The notes below the pieces were generated by a model that saw nothing but the letters and a program-made list of their open reading frames with translations, made no database searches and was not told the DNA's origin. A stretch of DNA of 64,000 nucleotides. Origin: Spirodela intermedia. Its lineage: Eukaryota; Streptophyta; Magnoliopsida; Alismatales; Araceae. Below are positions 32,890 through 43,862 of this stretch, piece by piece. The DNA lies in NCBI GenBank assembly GCA_902729315.2, contig LR746271.1, positions 900,001-964,000 of the forward strand. Reading direction: 5' to 3'. A program made the position numbers and the translations under genes. Positions within the stretch are counted from its first letter, which is position 1. Every line of letters starts with the position of its first letter.

Positions 32890-34547
32890 CTACCTCGCGC
32901 TGAAGATGGGTTCGGCCTCCGCAGTGGGTTGTGTTCTTCGAGTGTACTTGATGAGCAGAGCTTCCGACGAGAGCCCGGGTATGCGCAAGTCCCTGGTGGG
33001 AGAAGAAGATGATGATGAAAAGAAGAATCTTAGGTCTGCAGATTCATAATGTCCCGAGGAAGAATCTGAAGAGGAAGAAGAAGAGATGGGAAGGATGCAC
33101 AGATTCATCGCTTGAGGAAGAATCTGGGGTTTACCTGATATATGGGTGCAGGTCTTTCCACGCCCACTTCGCCCGTTCTTGAAACAGAGCAGAGAATCGT
33201 TCTTCAGGTGTTGATGGAAGTCCGGAGACGCTGAAAGCTCGAATCCAGGTCTCGAGGCCAAGGATTTCGTACAGCACCTCCCCCTCCAGCATCCCCAAGT
33301 CAGCGCGCATCCCCTGAGGAAGGGTTGACTTCCACTTCTCCATGAAGGCTTCCAGCTTCATCTTCCCTCCGCGGAGAGCCCGCCTGGCGAAGTGTAGACA
33401 CACTGGTTTCTCGTTCAGGCTCCAGATGGGACCCCCTGGGTCCTCGCTCTTATGCCCGTAAGTGGCTAGGCAGTGGAGGACAATGGCATGGGGATATCCA
33501 TCGGACACCAGCATCGGCACGACTTCATGTTCCTTCATGGAGTTTGTTTGCCACTCGTGAATGATGCAGTTGTTCAGCGTCATCTTCAGGATCTCGTCAA
33601 TGGAATCCTCGGCGACAAGTCTCCAGAATCCGCCAATCTCCACGGCGGATAGAGACCTCAATCCGGCCATCAGTTCCTCGTCGCTGGCCTGGATCAGGTT
33701 GACGAGATCTGTCCATCTGTAGAGACCGCTGCGATCAGACCTCGCGCAGCTGTTCTCCGTCTCCATCGCGTAGTCGTCCTCCTCCTCCAGCGTGTAGGGC
33801 CTCTCGCTGAGGAGGGATTTCAGCTTCTCCAGCCTTGGGGCGACTGGAACGAGCTCTATATTCCCAGGAGCCACTTTGAACACAGATGCAATCGTTTGCG
33901 GGAACTCTGAGCTCTTGCTTGGCTCGCAACGAACCATTCCATTCTCGCGGATCTCTGAATCGCCATCTCCAGGAGGTATGAGGAAGACTGAGTTCGAGGT
34001 GCCGACGAACTTCATCGCGTACGTAGCGGAAGCAGTGCAGAGAACTGCGTCTTCGTCTGGTTGCCCTCTTACGGCCACACTACAAGAGTGAAAAGCTACA
34101 TTGAATTCGATCTACGATACTTGAACATCGTCATCATCATCATCAGTGAACTCCAACTCGTAAGCCGAGAAAATGAATGCGACACGCGAATATGCAACCT
34201 GATTTACAAAATAGATCCCCGAGCCAGGAATGTAGAACTCTGCTCAACACCGACGATCATCATCTCCGATTTTCCCAAAGGATCCGTCCCCGAGAATGTA
34301 ATCCTTGAGAAATCGAACTCCGTCGGGAGAGAGAAAGAGGAAGAGAGAATCGATACCCCTTATGAAGGATCTCGTGGAGGAGGCCGTCGTCCACCTCGAG
34401 GAGAACAAGATCGTCGTGAGGACCAAATTGAGAGCCGTATCTGACAGACAGGGACGATCCTGGCGACATGCTGAGCACAGATCCCGCACCTCCCGCCGCC
34501 GCCCCCATCCCGCCGCCGTTTGCTCCGCCGGTCGCCGGAGTTTCCAT
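32890..34547 (-). CDS. DCC1: DCC1, sister chromatid cohesion subunit of the CTF18-RFC clamp loader
   Basis: Three exons on the minus strand: 34357-34547, 33135-34079, 32890-32992, giving 412 residues. DCC1 pairs with CTF8 and CTF18 in an alternative RFC that acts on PCNA and supports sister chromatid cohesion. Diagnostic words are FGPHDDLVLLEVDDGLLHEI (about 43-62), RGQPDEDAVLCTAS and YAMKFVGTSNSVFLIPP (about 69-101). A C-terminal winged-helix-like part contains ALFQERAKWAWKDLHPYIR, then RRTQPTAEAEPIFSAR at the end. The stop codon TAA at 33131-33133 lies in the intron 2 donor, so retention of that intron would truncate the protein by 33 residues. Start: ATG at 34547, the first in frame; the N-terminus is Gly/Ala-rich. 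Confidence 0.93.
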
Positions 34548-34554
34548 CTCCCGC

Positions 34555-34835
34555 CGCCACCTCCCCCACTCCAAGCCCGCGTTTTCCAATTGCCCTCAAA
34601 ACTGACTAAAAGAGGGAAAATATTTGTACAAAAACCTTTAAAATGTAGCCAATAACACTTTTCTGACCTTATAAGTATTTTATTTCTCAAGAAGACTTCT
34701 CCCGCGCCTCCCCCCACTCCAAAGCCCGCGCTTTCCATTTGCCCTCAAAACTAAAAAAAAGAGGGAAACTATTTGTACAGAAACCTTTTAAACGATAGTT
34801 AATAACCGTAATAGCATTATAATTAGTTTATTTAT
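34555..34835. repeat. Tandem duplication next to the DCC1 start, two copies of about 145 bp
   Basis: Copy 1 begins at about 34558 and copy 2 at about 34704. Both contain C.CCCACTCCAA-GCCCGCG, TTGCCCTCAAAACT, AGAGGGAAA, ATTTGTACA and AATAAC. The first copy abuts the DCC1 start codon. Confidence 0.88.
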
Positions 34836-34932
34836 TAAGTAGTCTTCTCCTTTAAATCACAACTGGATAGTTCGCCAGTTCGTACTGCTGCCGCCAGTTT
34901 CTTCCGACATCGGACTTCCTCTGGCTTGTGAT

Positions 34933-35063
34933 AGAGACAGAGAGAGAGAGAGAGAGGGGGGGGAGAGAGGGAGAGAGAGAGGGATAGAGAGTGAGGGAGA
35001 GAGAGAGAGAGAGATAGAGAGTGAGGGAGAGAGAGAGAGAGAGATAGAGAGTGAGAGAGAGGG
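34933..35063. repeat. GA-rich microsatellite block
   Basis: GA runs interrupted regularly by GATAGAGAGTGAG at about 34983, 35012 and 35042, which shows that roughly 30-bp segments have themselves been duplicated. Confidence 0.9.
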
Positions 35064-35293
35064 AGGCAGAGGTCTATGCAAGAAGAGGGCTTATTTCCTC
35101 TCCCCACGACGCTCAGACTGAGTGTGAGCAAGTTTATTGCAGCATTCCATGGCTTCCGGGGATGATAAGCGGCTGGTTGCTACCCCGGGGACCACCACTT
35201 TTCTCTCATGGCAGGTCCATCTGCCTGCTAATGAGATCCGCGGTGGAAGTATTTCTTTCAATCGAAGGTGGGAAAACGATCTGTCCACTCTAA

Positions 35294-38200
35294 ATGCTGA
35301 CCAAATCAAGAACAGCGTCCCAATGCCATCGCATCGCCGCCATCAAATCTTCCAGACGCTTCATCGCCTCGTTCGCAGCCCCATCTGGATATGAAGAGCC
35401 TCGAGGGCCTCTTGGCTTTGGCCTCACCTTCGACCACGCCGCCTACGGCGACCTCCTCCGATCATCCACGAGTAGGAAGAACTTGGCGCACGGGATGCTA
35501 ATCCACTGCCACATGATCAAGGTATCCTTCAGGACCTCCGTGTTTCTCGACAACACTCTGCTAAACATGTACTGTAAATGCGGAGATCTGGAATCCGCCC
35601 ACCTCCTGTTTGATAGAATGACCAAAAGAAACCTCGTCTCCTGGAACTCCCTTATTTCTGGCTACTCATTGATTGGGCGCTACCAGCAGACGTTGGGTTT
35701 GTTTCTTGAAGGGAGAAGTATGGAAATGGAGCCTGACAGGTTCACCTATGCGGGCGTCTTGAGAGGATCCGCTCACCTGGGAGACTTGAAAATGGGCATA
35801 ATGATCCATGGCCTAGTAGTAGTCAGTGGGGTGTCCTCCCAAGTCCTTTTGACTAATTCTCTCATAGACATGTATGCAAAATGCGGTCGTATCGATCTGG
35901 CGAGACTTGTGCTCGATCATTCACACGAATTGGATGAGGTTTCTTGGAATTCATTGCTGTCTGGTTATGTTCATCTCGGTTTGGTCGAGGAAAGCTTTGG
36001 ACTTTTTTCCCAGATGCACCAAAGAGGGGTCCAGATCAATGGTTTTGCTCTGGGTAGTATTTTCAAAGCTTGCGCAGGATCTAGTGATTATTCCTCTGAT
36101 TTTGGTTCGATTGCCCATGGTTTTGCGGTAAAAGTTGGACTGGAGATGGACGTTGTTGTGTGTGGTGCGATGCTAGACAAGTTCTTAAAGCGTGGGGCCG
36201 TGAAAAAAGCAATTGAAACCTTCAAACTCATGCCTGAACAGAATGTCATCGTATTTAACACCATGATTGCAGGGTTATGTGGGCCAGATTTAGAAACCTC
36301 CGATCAGCCCTACTATGCCTTGAGCCTCTTCTCCGACATGAAAAGAAGGGGAATGAAACCATCAAAGTTCACATTTTCAAGTGTGCTCAAAGCATGTAAT
36401 GTGATCGTAGGCTTTGAACCTGGAAAGCAGATTCATGCCCAAGTCCTCAAGCATAATCTTCAAAAGGATGAATTCATAGGGAGCGGGCTTATCGATTTAT
36501 ACTCCAATAATGGCTTGATTGAAGACGGACTCAGGTGTTTCGATTCAACCTATAAGCAGGATGTTGTCTCTTGGACTTCCATGATCTCGGGTTTCGTTCA
36601 AAGCGAGCAATTTGAACGTGCATGCGACTTGTTCCATAAATTGCTGGTTTCTGGCCAAAAACCTGATGAGTTCACTCTCTCCAGTGTGATGAGTGCCTGT
36701 GCTAATCTAGCCATTGCAAGGACTGGAGAGCAAGTTCATAGTCGTTCAATGAAGACTGGATTTAATAACTTCACAGTCTGTGTAAACTCTTTGATTTTTA
36801 TGTATGCGAAGTCGGGGGATATTGATGCTGCAGCCAAGGCATTTTCAGAAACCTGTGATCATGATGTGGTGACATGGTCTGCTATGATCTCTAGCTATGC
36901 TCAGCATGGGTTTGCAGAATATTCCTTGACATTGTTTAGAAAGATGAAGGATTATGGGTTTGTGCCCAACAGCGTGATTTTCCTTGGGGTCCTTACTGCT
37001 TGCAGCCATGGTGGACTACTAGACGAAGGACTTAGGTAGATATATTTCTGTTGTCAGACGCGAGCTGGTGATTTCTTTTTTATTTCTAATCTGGGACTGA
37101 AAAATCTCAGATTCTTCATATATGTGGAAGTGCCTCGTTGTTTTTCTACTCAGTGCCATCAGTTTTACTGATCATCTTATTATTTAAAAGGAAGCCTGAA
37201 ACTTTGGTAGATATCTCTCTATTGTTCAATGTGAGTCTGATTTATTTTTTTTGCCATAATTCGGGAGTTAAAAATCTTGGATTCTCCATAGAAGTGAAAT
37301 TTACTGGTTTATTTTATTTTACATGCGAGTTGGTCTCTCTTTTCAATTTTGATTTGGGAATGCGAGATCTTGGCTTTTTCATAGAACTGAAAGTCCTTGA
37401 TTTATTTTACTTGGTAGGCATTCATTCTACTGATTATCTCATTCTTAAAGGGGAAGCCAGAAACTGCCCTGTAGTTTATTCGAGCTGGTTTTTCCAATTT
37501 GGGACTGAGAAATCTTGGATTCTTAGTAGCATTGTAAGTGATTGCTTTGTTTTACTTGGTGGGCATCCGTTTCAATGGTTACGATTTTATTTAAAAGGAA
37601 ATTAAAAGCTTTGTGCCATGAACGGAACGAATAGCTCATTCCTGATCACCAAAGGACAGCTAGTGAGTACATTAGACACAATGAGACCATAAAACTTAAA
37701 CTGAGGGTGCACCACAGCTCTCGCTTTTCATGTCAATTTATTTTCTCTGGTCCGAACCTCCTTAGGTTGACTTTTCAGAGATTATCCACAAATCTTCCAT
37801 CTTTCTCTATCCTTCGTGTGATTCTCATATAATCTCCCATCTTCTTCTCTCAACTCTCTCATCTGCTCGTTGGCCTTCTCAGGTCCTTTGATAGCATGAA
37901 GAGAGATTACAATCTGGAGCCAAACGTGAAGCACTACGCCTCCATTGTCGACCTTCTTGGTCGAGCTGGAAAATTGCCCGCCGCAGAGGACTTGATCCTG
38001 AGCTCGGGTTTCGCCTCCGACCCAGTCATCTGGAAGGCTCTTCTGGGTTCCTGCCGGCTCCATGGGGATGTCAACCGAGCTGCCCGCGTGGCAGAGAGAA
38101 TAACAGAGCTGAAGCCCCATGAATCTTCGTCTTATGTTCTCCTCTACAACATATACTTCGACGCAGGGGAGAGACTGCTGGCAGATAACGTAAGAAACAA

Positions 38201-38588
38201 GATGAAGAAGCTTGGTGTCAAGAAGGAGCCTGGTCTCAGTTGGATCATCATTGGCCCGATCGTCCATTCTTTCACTGCTTCCGATAAATCTCACCCTCAA
38301 AGCCGAGATATTTACTCAAAACTAGAAGAGATGGTCCGCGGTGTGAAGGAAACAGAGGAGCAGGTGGTGCAGAACTTCCACAGCGAAAGGCTGGCAGTGG
38401 CGCTGGGGATGATGGTTCTGCCTGAATCAGCCCCCATCAGAGTCATGAAGAACCTGAGAGTCTGCAGGGACTGCCACACGATGATGAAGCTGTTTTCTTA
38501 CAGCGAGAGGAGGGAGATTGTCCTCAGGGACCCCCTCCGGTTCCATCGCTTCACCGGGGGCTCATGTTCTTGCATGGATTACTGGTAA
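35294..38588 (+). CDS. DYW-type pentatricopeptide repeat protein, organelle RNA editing factor-like
   Basis: Two exons, 35294-37035 and 37883-38588 (phase 2 intron, AG|GTAGAT to CTCAG|G), give 815 residues. An organellar targeting start (RRFIASF) precedes a PLS-type PPR array (for example LLNMYCKCGDLESAHLLFDRM, residues about 91-111). E/E+ motifs follow, then a DYW domain. The zinc-binding deaminase residues are present: HSE in FHSERLAVALG (about 747-757) and CRDCH (about 780). The ending is CSCMDYW. DYW proteins deaminate C to U in mitochondrial or plastid RNA. The stretch between the E+ motif and HSE is short and lacks the usual PG box, as I recall also for At3g13880, to which LPESAPIRVMKNLRVC is closest. 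The target site cannot be told from sequence by eye. Confidence 0.9.
37075..37560. repeat. Diverged repeats in the DYW PPR intron
   Basis: Four related segments start near 37085, 37258, 37348 and 37495. Each contains a version of TTGGGACTGA.AAATCTTGGATTCTT followed by ATAG.A.TGAAAGT-like sequence and a TTTACTTGGTGGGCAT-like word. Spacing is irregular, so this is an old array. Confidence 0.65.
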
Positions 38589-38680
38589 TAAATAGCATGG
38601 TTTCTCATGGGTTGATGGCAGAGTTCATCTTGACAAATATGGAATCGCCTGAAGGGGGAGGTGCCGGGAGAGGAAATCTG

Positions 38681-39105
38681 CTTCTTGGGAAGCTTATTAT
38701 TCATCTCATTTGTTATTCACTTATATAATTCTTCATATATCTCAAGCTCTTCTATTGAATCAGCTCACTGTCTCTGACATTATTCCAGCCATGTGGGTCA
38801 TCCAGCTTCTTTGGAAGCGTATTATTCATCTCATTTCTTCATATATCTCAAGCTCGTTTGCTGAATCAGGTCACCGCCTCTTGACATTATTCTGGTCATG
38901 TGGTGGGTCATCAGCTTCATGGGAAGCATATTATTCATCTCATTTGTTCTTCACTTATATAATTCTTCGTACATCTCAAGCTCTTCTACTGAATCAGGTC
39001 ACCGCCTCTGACATTATTCTGGTCATGTGGTGGGTCATCAGATTCTTGGGAAGCATATTATTCATCTCATTTCTTCATATATCTCTAGCTCTTCTAATGT
39101 GGGGA
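38681..39105. repeat. Tandem array downstream of the DYW PPR gene, about 3.5 units
   Basis: Units start near 38681, 38806, 38915 and 39042 (spacing about 125, 109, 127). Shared words are CTTGGGAAGC-TATTATTCATCTCATTT, ATATCTCAAGCTCTTCT, GAATCAGGTCACCGCCTCTGACATTATTCTGGTCATGTGG and GGGTCATC. The second unit lacks a 16-base piece (CACTTATATAATTCTT-like), which explains the shorter spacing. Confidence 0.9.
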
Positions 39106-39387
39106 CAGCTGGAAGGGTCTGAGCTGGCAGCTGGCGGCTGAGGTTTCACTGGAATTTTCTTCCGTCTTTCTGGTTACTGGTGAAAGAAAGTCATTCCTGA
39201 TTGGACTAAGTATCCCTCGTGGCTCCGACGTCAGCAGCAGCACGTGATGTGCTCGGCCGAGGCGCTGGGAGGATTTATAAAAAACCCAGGATTAGTATCA
39301 CACTTTGGCGACATGCGGTAGTGTTTTGTCCTGTGAAAAAGGCCTTCCTGAGATTATATATTATTGGAAAAGTACCCTTATTATGCA

Positions 39388-39390
<3 letters not shown>

Positions 39391-39441
<51 letters not shown>
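39391..39441. repeat. CT microsatellite upstream of the P-class PPR gene
   Basis: About 25 uninterrupted CT units, about 270 bases before the start codon at 39713; probably promoter or 5' UTR of that gene. Confidence 0.95.
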
Positions 39442-39447
<6 letters not shown>

Positions 39448-39712
39448 CTATTTCTGGGCCGAATCGCAAACTGGTACCGGCCGGGCCCATTTGGTCGGAG
39501 AGTATTTTGCTAATAAGTAATAATTGGAGGCAAATGCGCCTTTCCACCCGAGGGAACGAAGGGTTTTCTCCTTAAACCTCTCCTCTCTTCTGTTCTAGTC
39601 TGCTGCGGGAAGGGGGGGCCGCCTTGGCAGAGTGATCGGCTGGTGGCGGTGGTGGTGGTGGTGCTGCTGCTACTGCTGCCGACGAGAGAAGGCGGCGGCG
39701 AGGTGAGGGGAG

Positions 39713-41548
39713 ATGTGGAGATCAAAGGCGAGAAATCTTCTGCTCCTTTCATCGATCCGGCGTTTCCCACGTCAAAGCCAGGTTCATCTCAAATCCTTTA
39801 ACCAAGGTCCTTCGCCGTCGCTGAAATCCTCTGAATGGCCTCCTCCTCCCGTCGGGGTCCGCCCTCGGCACTGCCGCCTCTTCTCCGCTGATTCCGTCAC
39901 TGGAGGTGTTGGATCTAGTGGAGAGGGTTCTTCTGAAGAAGATGATCATTCGGAGGACGATTCAGTTTCTGAGGGATCGGAGTTCAGGTCGACGGATGTG
40001 CTGGAGAGGAAGCAGAAAGAGGATGGTGTCTTCTGTGATAATATAGATGCCGTTTTTGGAGAATCTGTTGGTCCCTTGTCTGGTTCTGACGACGAAGTGA
40101 AAGGTCAGATCGGCGGCGAGGAGAGTGAGGCTTCTGAGTGGAAAGAAGACGGCGGGCCTGATGAAGACACGCCAGAGGAAGCATCAAACGTTTTAGAGAT
40201 CGATGTAGAAAAACTCGAGAATCTTCTGTCGTTCTTACAGAGTACCACGGAAGAGCCACTGGGGTTGACATTTGACAAAATGGATCTGACTTTGAGTGAG
40301 GAGTTTGTTGCTAGGGTACTTCAAACCCCTCTTACCATAGCAGAGAAATTGATCGGGTTCTTCAGGTGGGCTTCGGAGAGGCCCGAATATGCAGTGAGTT
40401 CAAATTCCCTCGATCTCCTCGTTCGAGCAATTGCCACCTCTCCAGAATGTAACAAGAATGAGGCATACATGCTGTGGGACCTAATTAAGGAGATTGGTGA
40501 GAAAGATAAACAGTTACTTACGACTGAGATCCTCAACCAGTTAATATCTTTGTTTGGCATCCTGGAAAAAGCCAAGGCTGGTCTCGAGGTTTTCAATCGG
40601 TTCGAGGAGTTTGGATGTAAGACGAATGGTGACTCTTATTACTTGACCATTCATGCTCTCAGCAAGAGGCGTATGCTCGACACTGCATGGTCCGTCTGTG
40701 AGAAGATGCTCAATTCAGGAGAATTGCCCGATGCTGAGAAAATTGGTAAAGTCATTGCGTTCCTTTGCAAGGGAAAGAGGGCGAAAGATGCCTATCTTAT
40801 TTATCTAGAGGCAAAAGAGAAAGGCAAATGCCCACCGGGTTCTTATGTTGACTTCCTCGTGGGTGGCCTTGCAAGAAATGATGATTCAGTCCACACAGCC
40901 TTGGAATTACTCAAGGACTATTCAGGAGAATCACGAAAGTATGCTATAAAGCCCTTCACCTCAGTGATTACCGGTCTATGTAGGATTAAGGATGTGCAGG
41001 AGGCAAAGAATCTTATAAGCAGGATGATCGATTCTGGGCCACCACCAGGGAATGCAGTTTTCAATCATGTCATTGGCAACCTATCGAAGGCCGGAGAGAT
41101 GGATGATGCTGTATCTCTACTGAGACAAATGGAGGGTAGAGGTCTCCGACCTGACATCTACACCTACAGTGTTGTTATGAGTGGGTTTGCAAAGGGTGGC
41201 ATGATGGACGAGGCCCGTAAGATTTTTAATGAGGCCAAGGCAAGGCATCCCAATCTGATTTCCACAACATACCATATACTAATTCGGGGTTATTGCAAGA
41301 TGGAGGAGTTCGGAACTGCTCTTGAATGCATGAGAGAGATGAAGAACGATGGACTACAACCGAATGCTGATGAGTATAATAAAATGGTGCAGTCCCTGTG
41401 TCTCAAAGCTCTGGACTGGCGTGCAGCAGAGAAGCTTCTGGAGGAGGTGAAGGAAACTGGGTTGCATCTGAATCCCATGACCCAAAGTCTGATATCAGCC
41501 ATCAAGGAATTGGAACAGGAGGAACTGAAATCTGCAGTCGCGACTTAA
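39713..41548 (+). CDS. P-class pentatricopeptide repeat protein, mitochondrial (At3g02650 type)
   Basis: Intronless, 611 residues. The N-terminus (MWRSKARNLLLLSSIRRFPR) is Arg/Ser/Leu-rich without acids and fits a mitochondrial presequence. Residues about 62-160 are acidic and low complexity (for example SSEEDDHSEDD). PPR motifs run from about residue 300 to 590. Clear ones are FTSVITGLCRIKDVQEAKNL, FNHVIGNLSKAGEMDDAVSL, YTYSVVMSGFAKGGMMDEA, YHILIRGYCKMEEFGTALE and YNKMVQSLCLKALDWRAAEK. The P-type spacing near 35 residues and the absence of E/DYW motifs indicate RNA binding for stabilisation, splicing or translation rather than editing. The GC-rich first 250 bases contrast with the AT-richer repeat part. 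The assignment to At3g02650 relatives is from overall layout and is moderate. Confidence 0.9.
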   Translation: MWRSKARNLLLLSSIRRFPRQSQVHLKSFNQGPSPSLKSSEWPPPPVGVRPRHCRLFSADSVTGGVGSSGEGSSEEDDHSEDDSVSEGSEFRSTDVLERKQKEDGVFCDNIDAVFGESVGPLSGSDDEVKGQIGGEESEASEWKEDGGPDEDTPEEASNVLEIDVEKLENLLSFLQSTTEEPLGLTFDKMDLTLSEEFVARVLQTPLTIAEKLIGFFRWASERPEYAVSSNSLDLLVRAIATSPECNKNEAYMLWDLIKEIGEKDKQLLTTEILNQLISLFGILEKAKAGLEVFNRFEEFGCKTNGDSYYLTIHALSKRRMLDTAWSVCEKMLNSGELPDAEKIGKVIAFLCKGKRAKDAYLIYLEAKEKGKCPPGSYVDFLVGGLARNDDSVHTALELLKDYSGESRKYAIKPFTSVITGLCRIKDVQEAKNLISRMIDSGPPPGNAVFNHVIGNLSKAGEMDDAVSLLRQMEGRGLRPDIYTYSVVMSGFAKGGMMDEARKIFNEAKARHPNLISTTYHILIRGYCKMEEFGTALECMREMKNDGLQPNADEYNKMVQSLCLKALDWRAAEKLLEEVKETGLHLNPMTQSLISAIKELEQEELKSAVAT

Positions 41549-43457
41549 ACAAAGGTAACTCCTGAATCACCAGATTAACCGATATTTAGGTTTCAATGGC
41601 AAGCGTGCTGCCTTTCCCACCCTCCTCTTTTGAACTTTCAAGTGAGTCGAACACCTTCTGCAATGCTTGTGATCACTCTCATATCGTCAACGATTGGATT
41701 TCTACATGAGTCTCCTTTCTGGTGAAATAATATTTCCATTAAAAGAGCTGTCTTTCTGATTTGCCACAGTCCCAGACATTTAAAAGAGCTATTCTTTAGC
41801 GTTTTTCATTGGATACTGCAGGATTGTAACATTTGTATTACCCAAATCATTCCTAGATCACATTGGGTGGGTTAATATCCTCTCCTATTCTCAATGGGAC
41901 GGTCTTTATATTCCAAGTTGAAAATTATCTCGCATGTAACACATGTCGAAGGTACTTAGTCTCTCTCTATCTTTTGCCTCTTATGACGAGATCTAAAAGC
42001 TCTCGAATGCAGAGATGGAGAGATGGGATGTTATATTTTTATGCATATATCGCAGCAAGGAGTTCAATTATTAAGTAAATAAATCATTTCCGTAAATGTG
42101 ATGAATGGCTCATTGGCCAAAGCATGTTATGCATACCATGTATATCGATATTGTGTAAGTTTCAATGTTGTTTTACTTATTTTCCACATTAATATCTTTG
42201 ATTTCATCATCTAAAATTGGCATACATCCATGTTTTATGCCTAAATCCCAATTATGCATCAATATCCACTGATGAGTGCTCAAATCATCCATATTTTATT
42301 GAGAAATGAAAGCAATCTCCATAACTTTCGTTGATCTTTCTTAGCTGGGTAAGCATTCAGCGTTCTGCGTATAGAACTTAAATGTTTTCTCCTTGAGCTA
42401 TGCAGGGTGAATCACAGCATTCAACTAACCCTGTTAGAGCCTGCCCTGGGCCCTGCTTTGGCCCATAAAAAGCCCGGAAATTTTTCCTAGGCCTGACTAG
42501 CCCAATTTGGCCCGGCCCACCTTAGAAACCTAGATTTCCTTGTAGGTTTTGATACTCATCATCTGGCTGGGGAGGGAATAATGATGACGATTTGGGTTAA
42601 GTTTTCATCTGATTTTTCTCTCAGATTGCTATTTTCCGGTCTATTTTTCTTATTTTTTAACTTATTTTCCCCCTTTTTTCTGAGTATATTATGTGTTGGG
42701 GCCCCGTCCTGACCCATCGGCGGAGACCCGGCTGGGGCGGCATTTCTCTCTCTGAACTGATTGTGGATTGGGTCGGCCCGGCCCGGCCCACTTGTGAGGT
42801 TTATGATTCGATATCGATCTGAGGATTCCGAGACCACCGGGCTCTGTTGGGTTCACATAAACCAGTCCGCTCAGCCTACATGGCTATGTGGGCCCACCTA
42901 TCTCGGCCTTCTAGAAGTTTCCTGGCCATTGATACTAAGATGAGGAGGGGTAAAACCGAGAGAGGATGACACCTCAACTTGGGTTTATTTATTTATTTAT
43001 TTTGAGTTCCACTGAAATAAAAAAATTAGTTGGGCCATATTTTATTCAAAGCCGTATTCCTGCGAGATTTATTTTTTTTTGCTCATAATTTTCTTCTATC
43101 ATATCCACGGACGATGATGTGCGGCCGTTCACTGGAACTTTATTGAATAGTCTGACTTTTGGTTTGTCGTGGCACTGATGATGTCAGCATGAAAACGTCA
43201 GAGGACAGGTGTTCCTTTCACTGGCTCTGACTTTTGGGGATGCTCACCTCTGACTGGTTAGGCAATAATGGTATTCAAGGCGAAAAATGATACAATATTC
43301 TTGACCGTCTGTTTTCTAACTGAAATCAATTATTTTTTTTCTTGGGTTTTCATATAAAAACGAGTCGAAGAATATTATAATATTCTGAACACATCTGCAC
43401 GACCTGGGCTGAGTACTTGCCCCGGCCCAACCCCTGCCCGATCATAAATGGGTAAGA

Positions 43458-43498
43458 TCACGGCTCACTTTGACCCATTCCAATAGATATTCCTTTGT

Positions 43499-43529
<31 letters not shown>

Positions 43530-43731
43530 TAGAAAATCGGTAGGGTTCAGGGGGTCAACACTGTCTAAGATAGGCTAGACTGTCATTGGCCCGCGACCTA
43601 TTGGGATCTCGTGTCAGGGTAGTACTTGTCCGGTCTTGAATGTGTTGACTCTAATCTCTCGAGAGAAGAGATGCATAAGAATACAGCTCACTTTGACCCA
43701 TTCCAATAGATATTATTACCACCTCCGTTGT

Positions 43732-43776
<45 letters not shown>

Positions 43777-43862
43777 CAGAAAATTGGTGGGGTCCAGGGG
43801 TCAATCCTGTATAAGCTGGGCTAGACCATACTGCTCCGGGACCTATTGAGGTCTCATGTCAA
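43458..43862. repeat. Tandem duplication carrying a GA microsatellite, two copies
   Basis: Copy 1 (about 43458-43620) and copy 2 (about 43684-43862) both read CTCACTTTGACCCATTCC, AATAGATATT, a GA run, AGAAAAT-GGT.GGGT-CAGG, GGTCAA and GACCTATTG.G.TCTC in the same order. Offset is about 225 bases. The GA run is 28 bases in one copy and about 41 in the other. Confidence 0.85.

Larger units (their letters stand above)
34548..35293. promoter_or_regulatory. Divergent promoter region of DCC1 (-) and the DYW PPR gene (+)
   Basis: Holds a tandem duplication of about 145 bp directly upstream of DCC1 (34555-34835) and a 130-base GA-rich block (34933-35063) nearer the PPR gene. No other open frame is supported. 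GA-rich blocks can bind BPC/GAGA factors in plants; that role here is inference. Confidence 0.5.
38589..39712. other. Intergenic region between the two PPR genes
   Basis: Contains the 3' UTR of the DYW PPR gene, a four-copy tandem array (38681-39105), a CT microsatellite (39391-39441) and the 5' UTR of the P-class PPR gene with GGT/GCT triplets at 39640-39700. Overlapping open frames here only reflect the repeats. Confidence 0.6.

Noticed and set aside
37896-38588. Separate 230-residue gene with a DYW domain
   Set aside because: It is the second exon of the PPR gene starting at 35294; phase and motif order join them.
42440-42800. GGCCCA/GGCCCG-rich patches as a promoter of a hidden gene
   Set aside because: No open frame or splice-compatible coding sequence lies on either side within reach.
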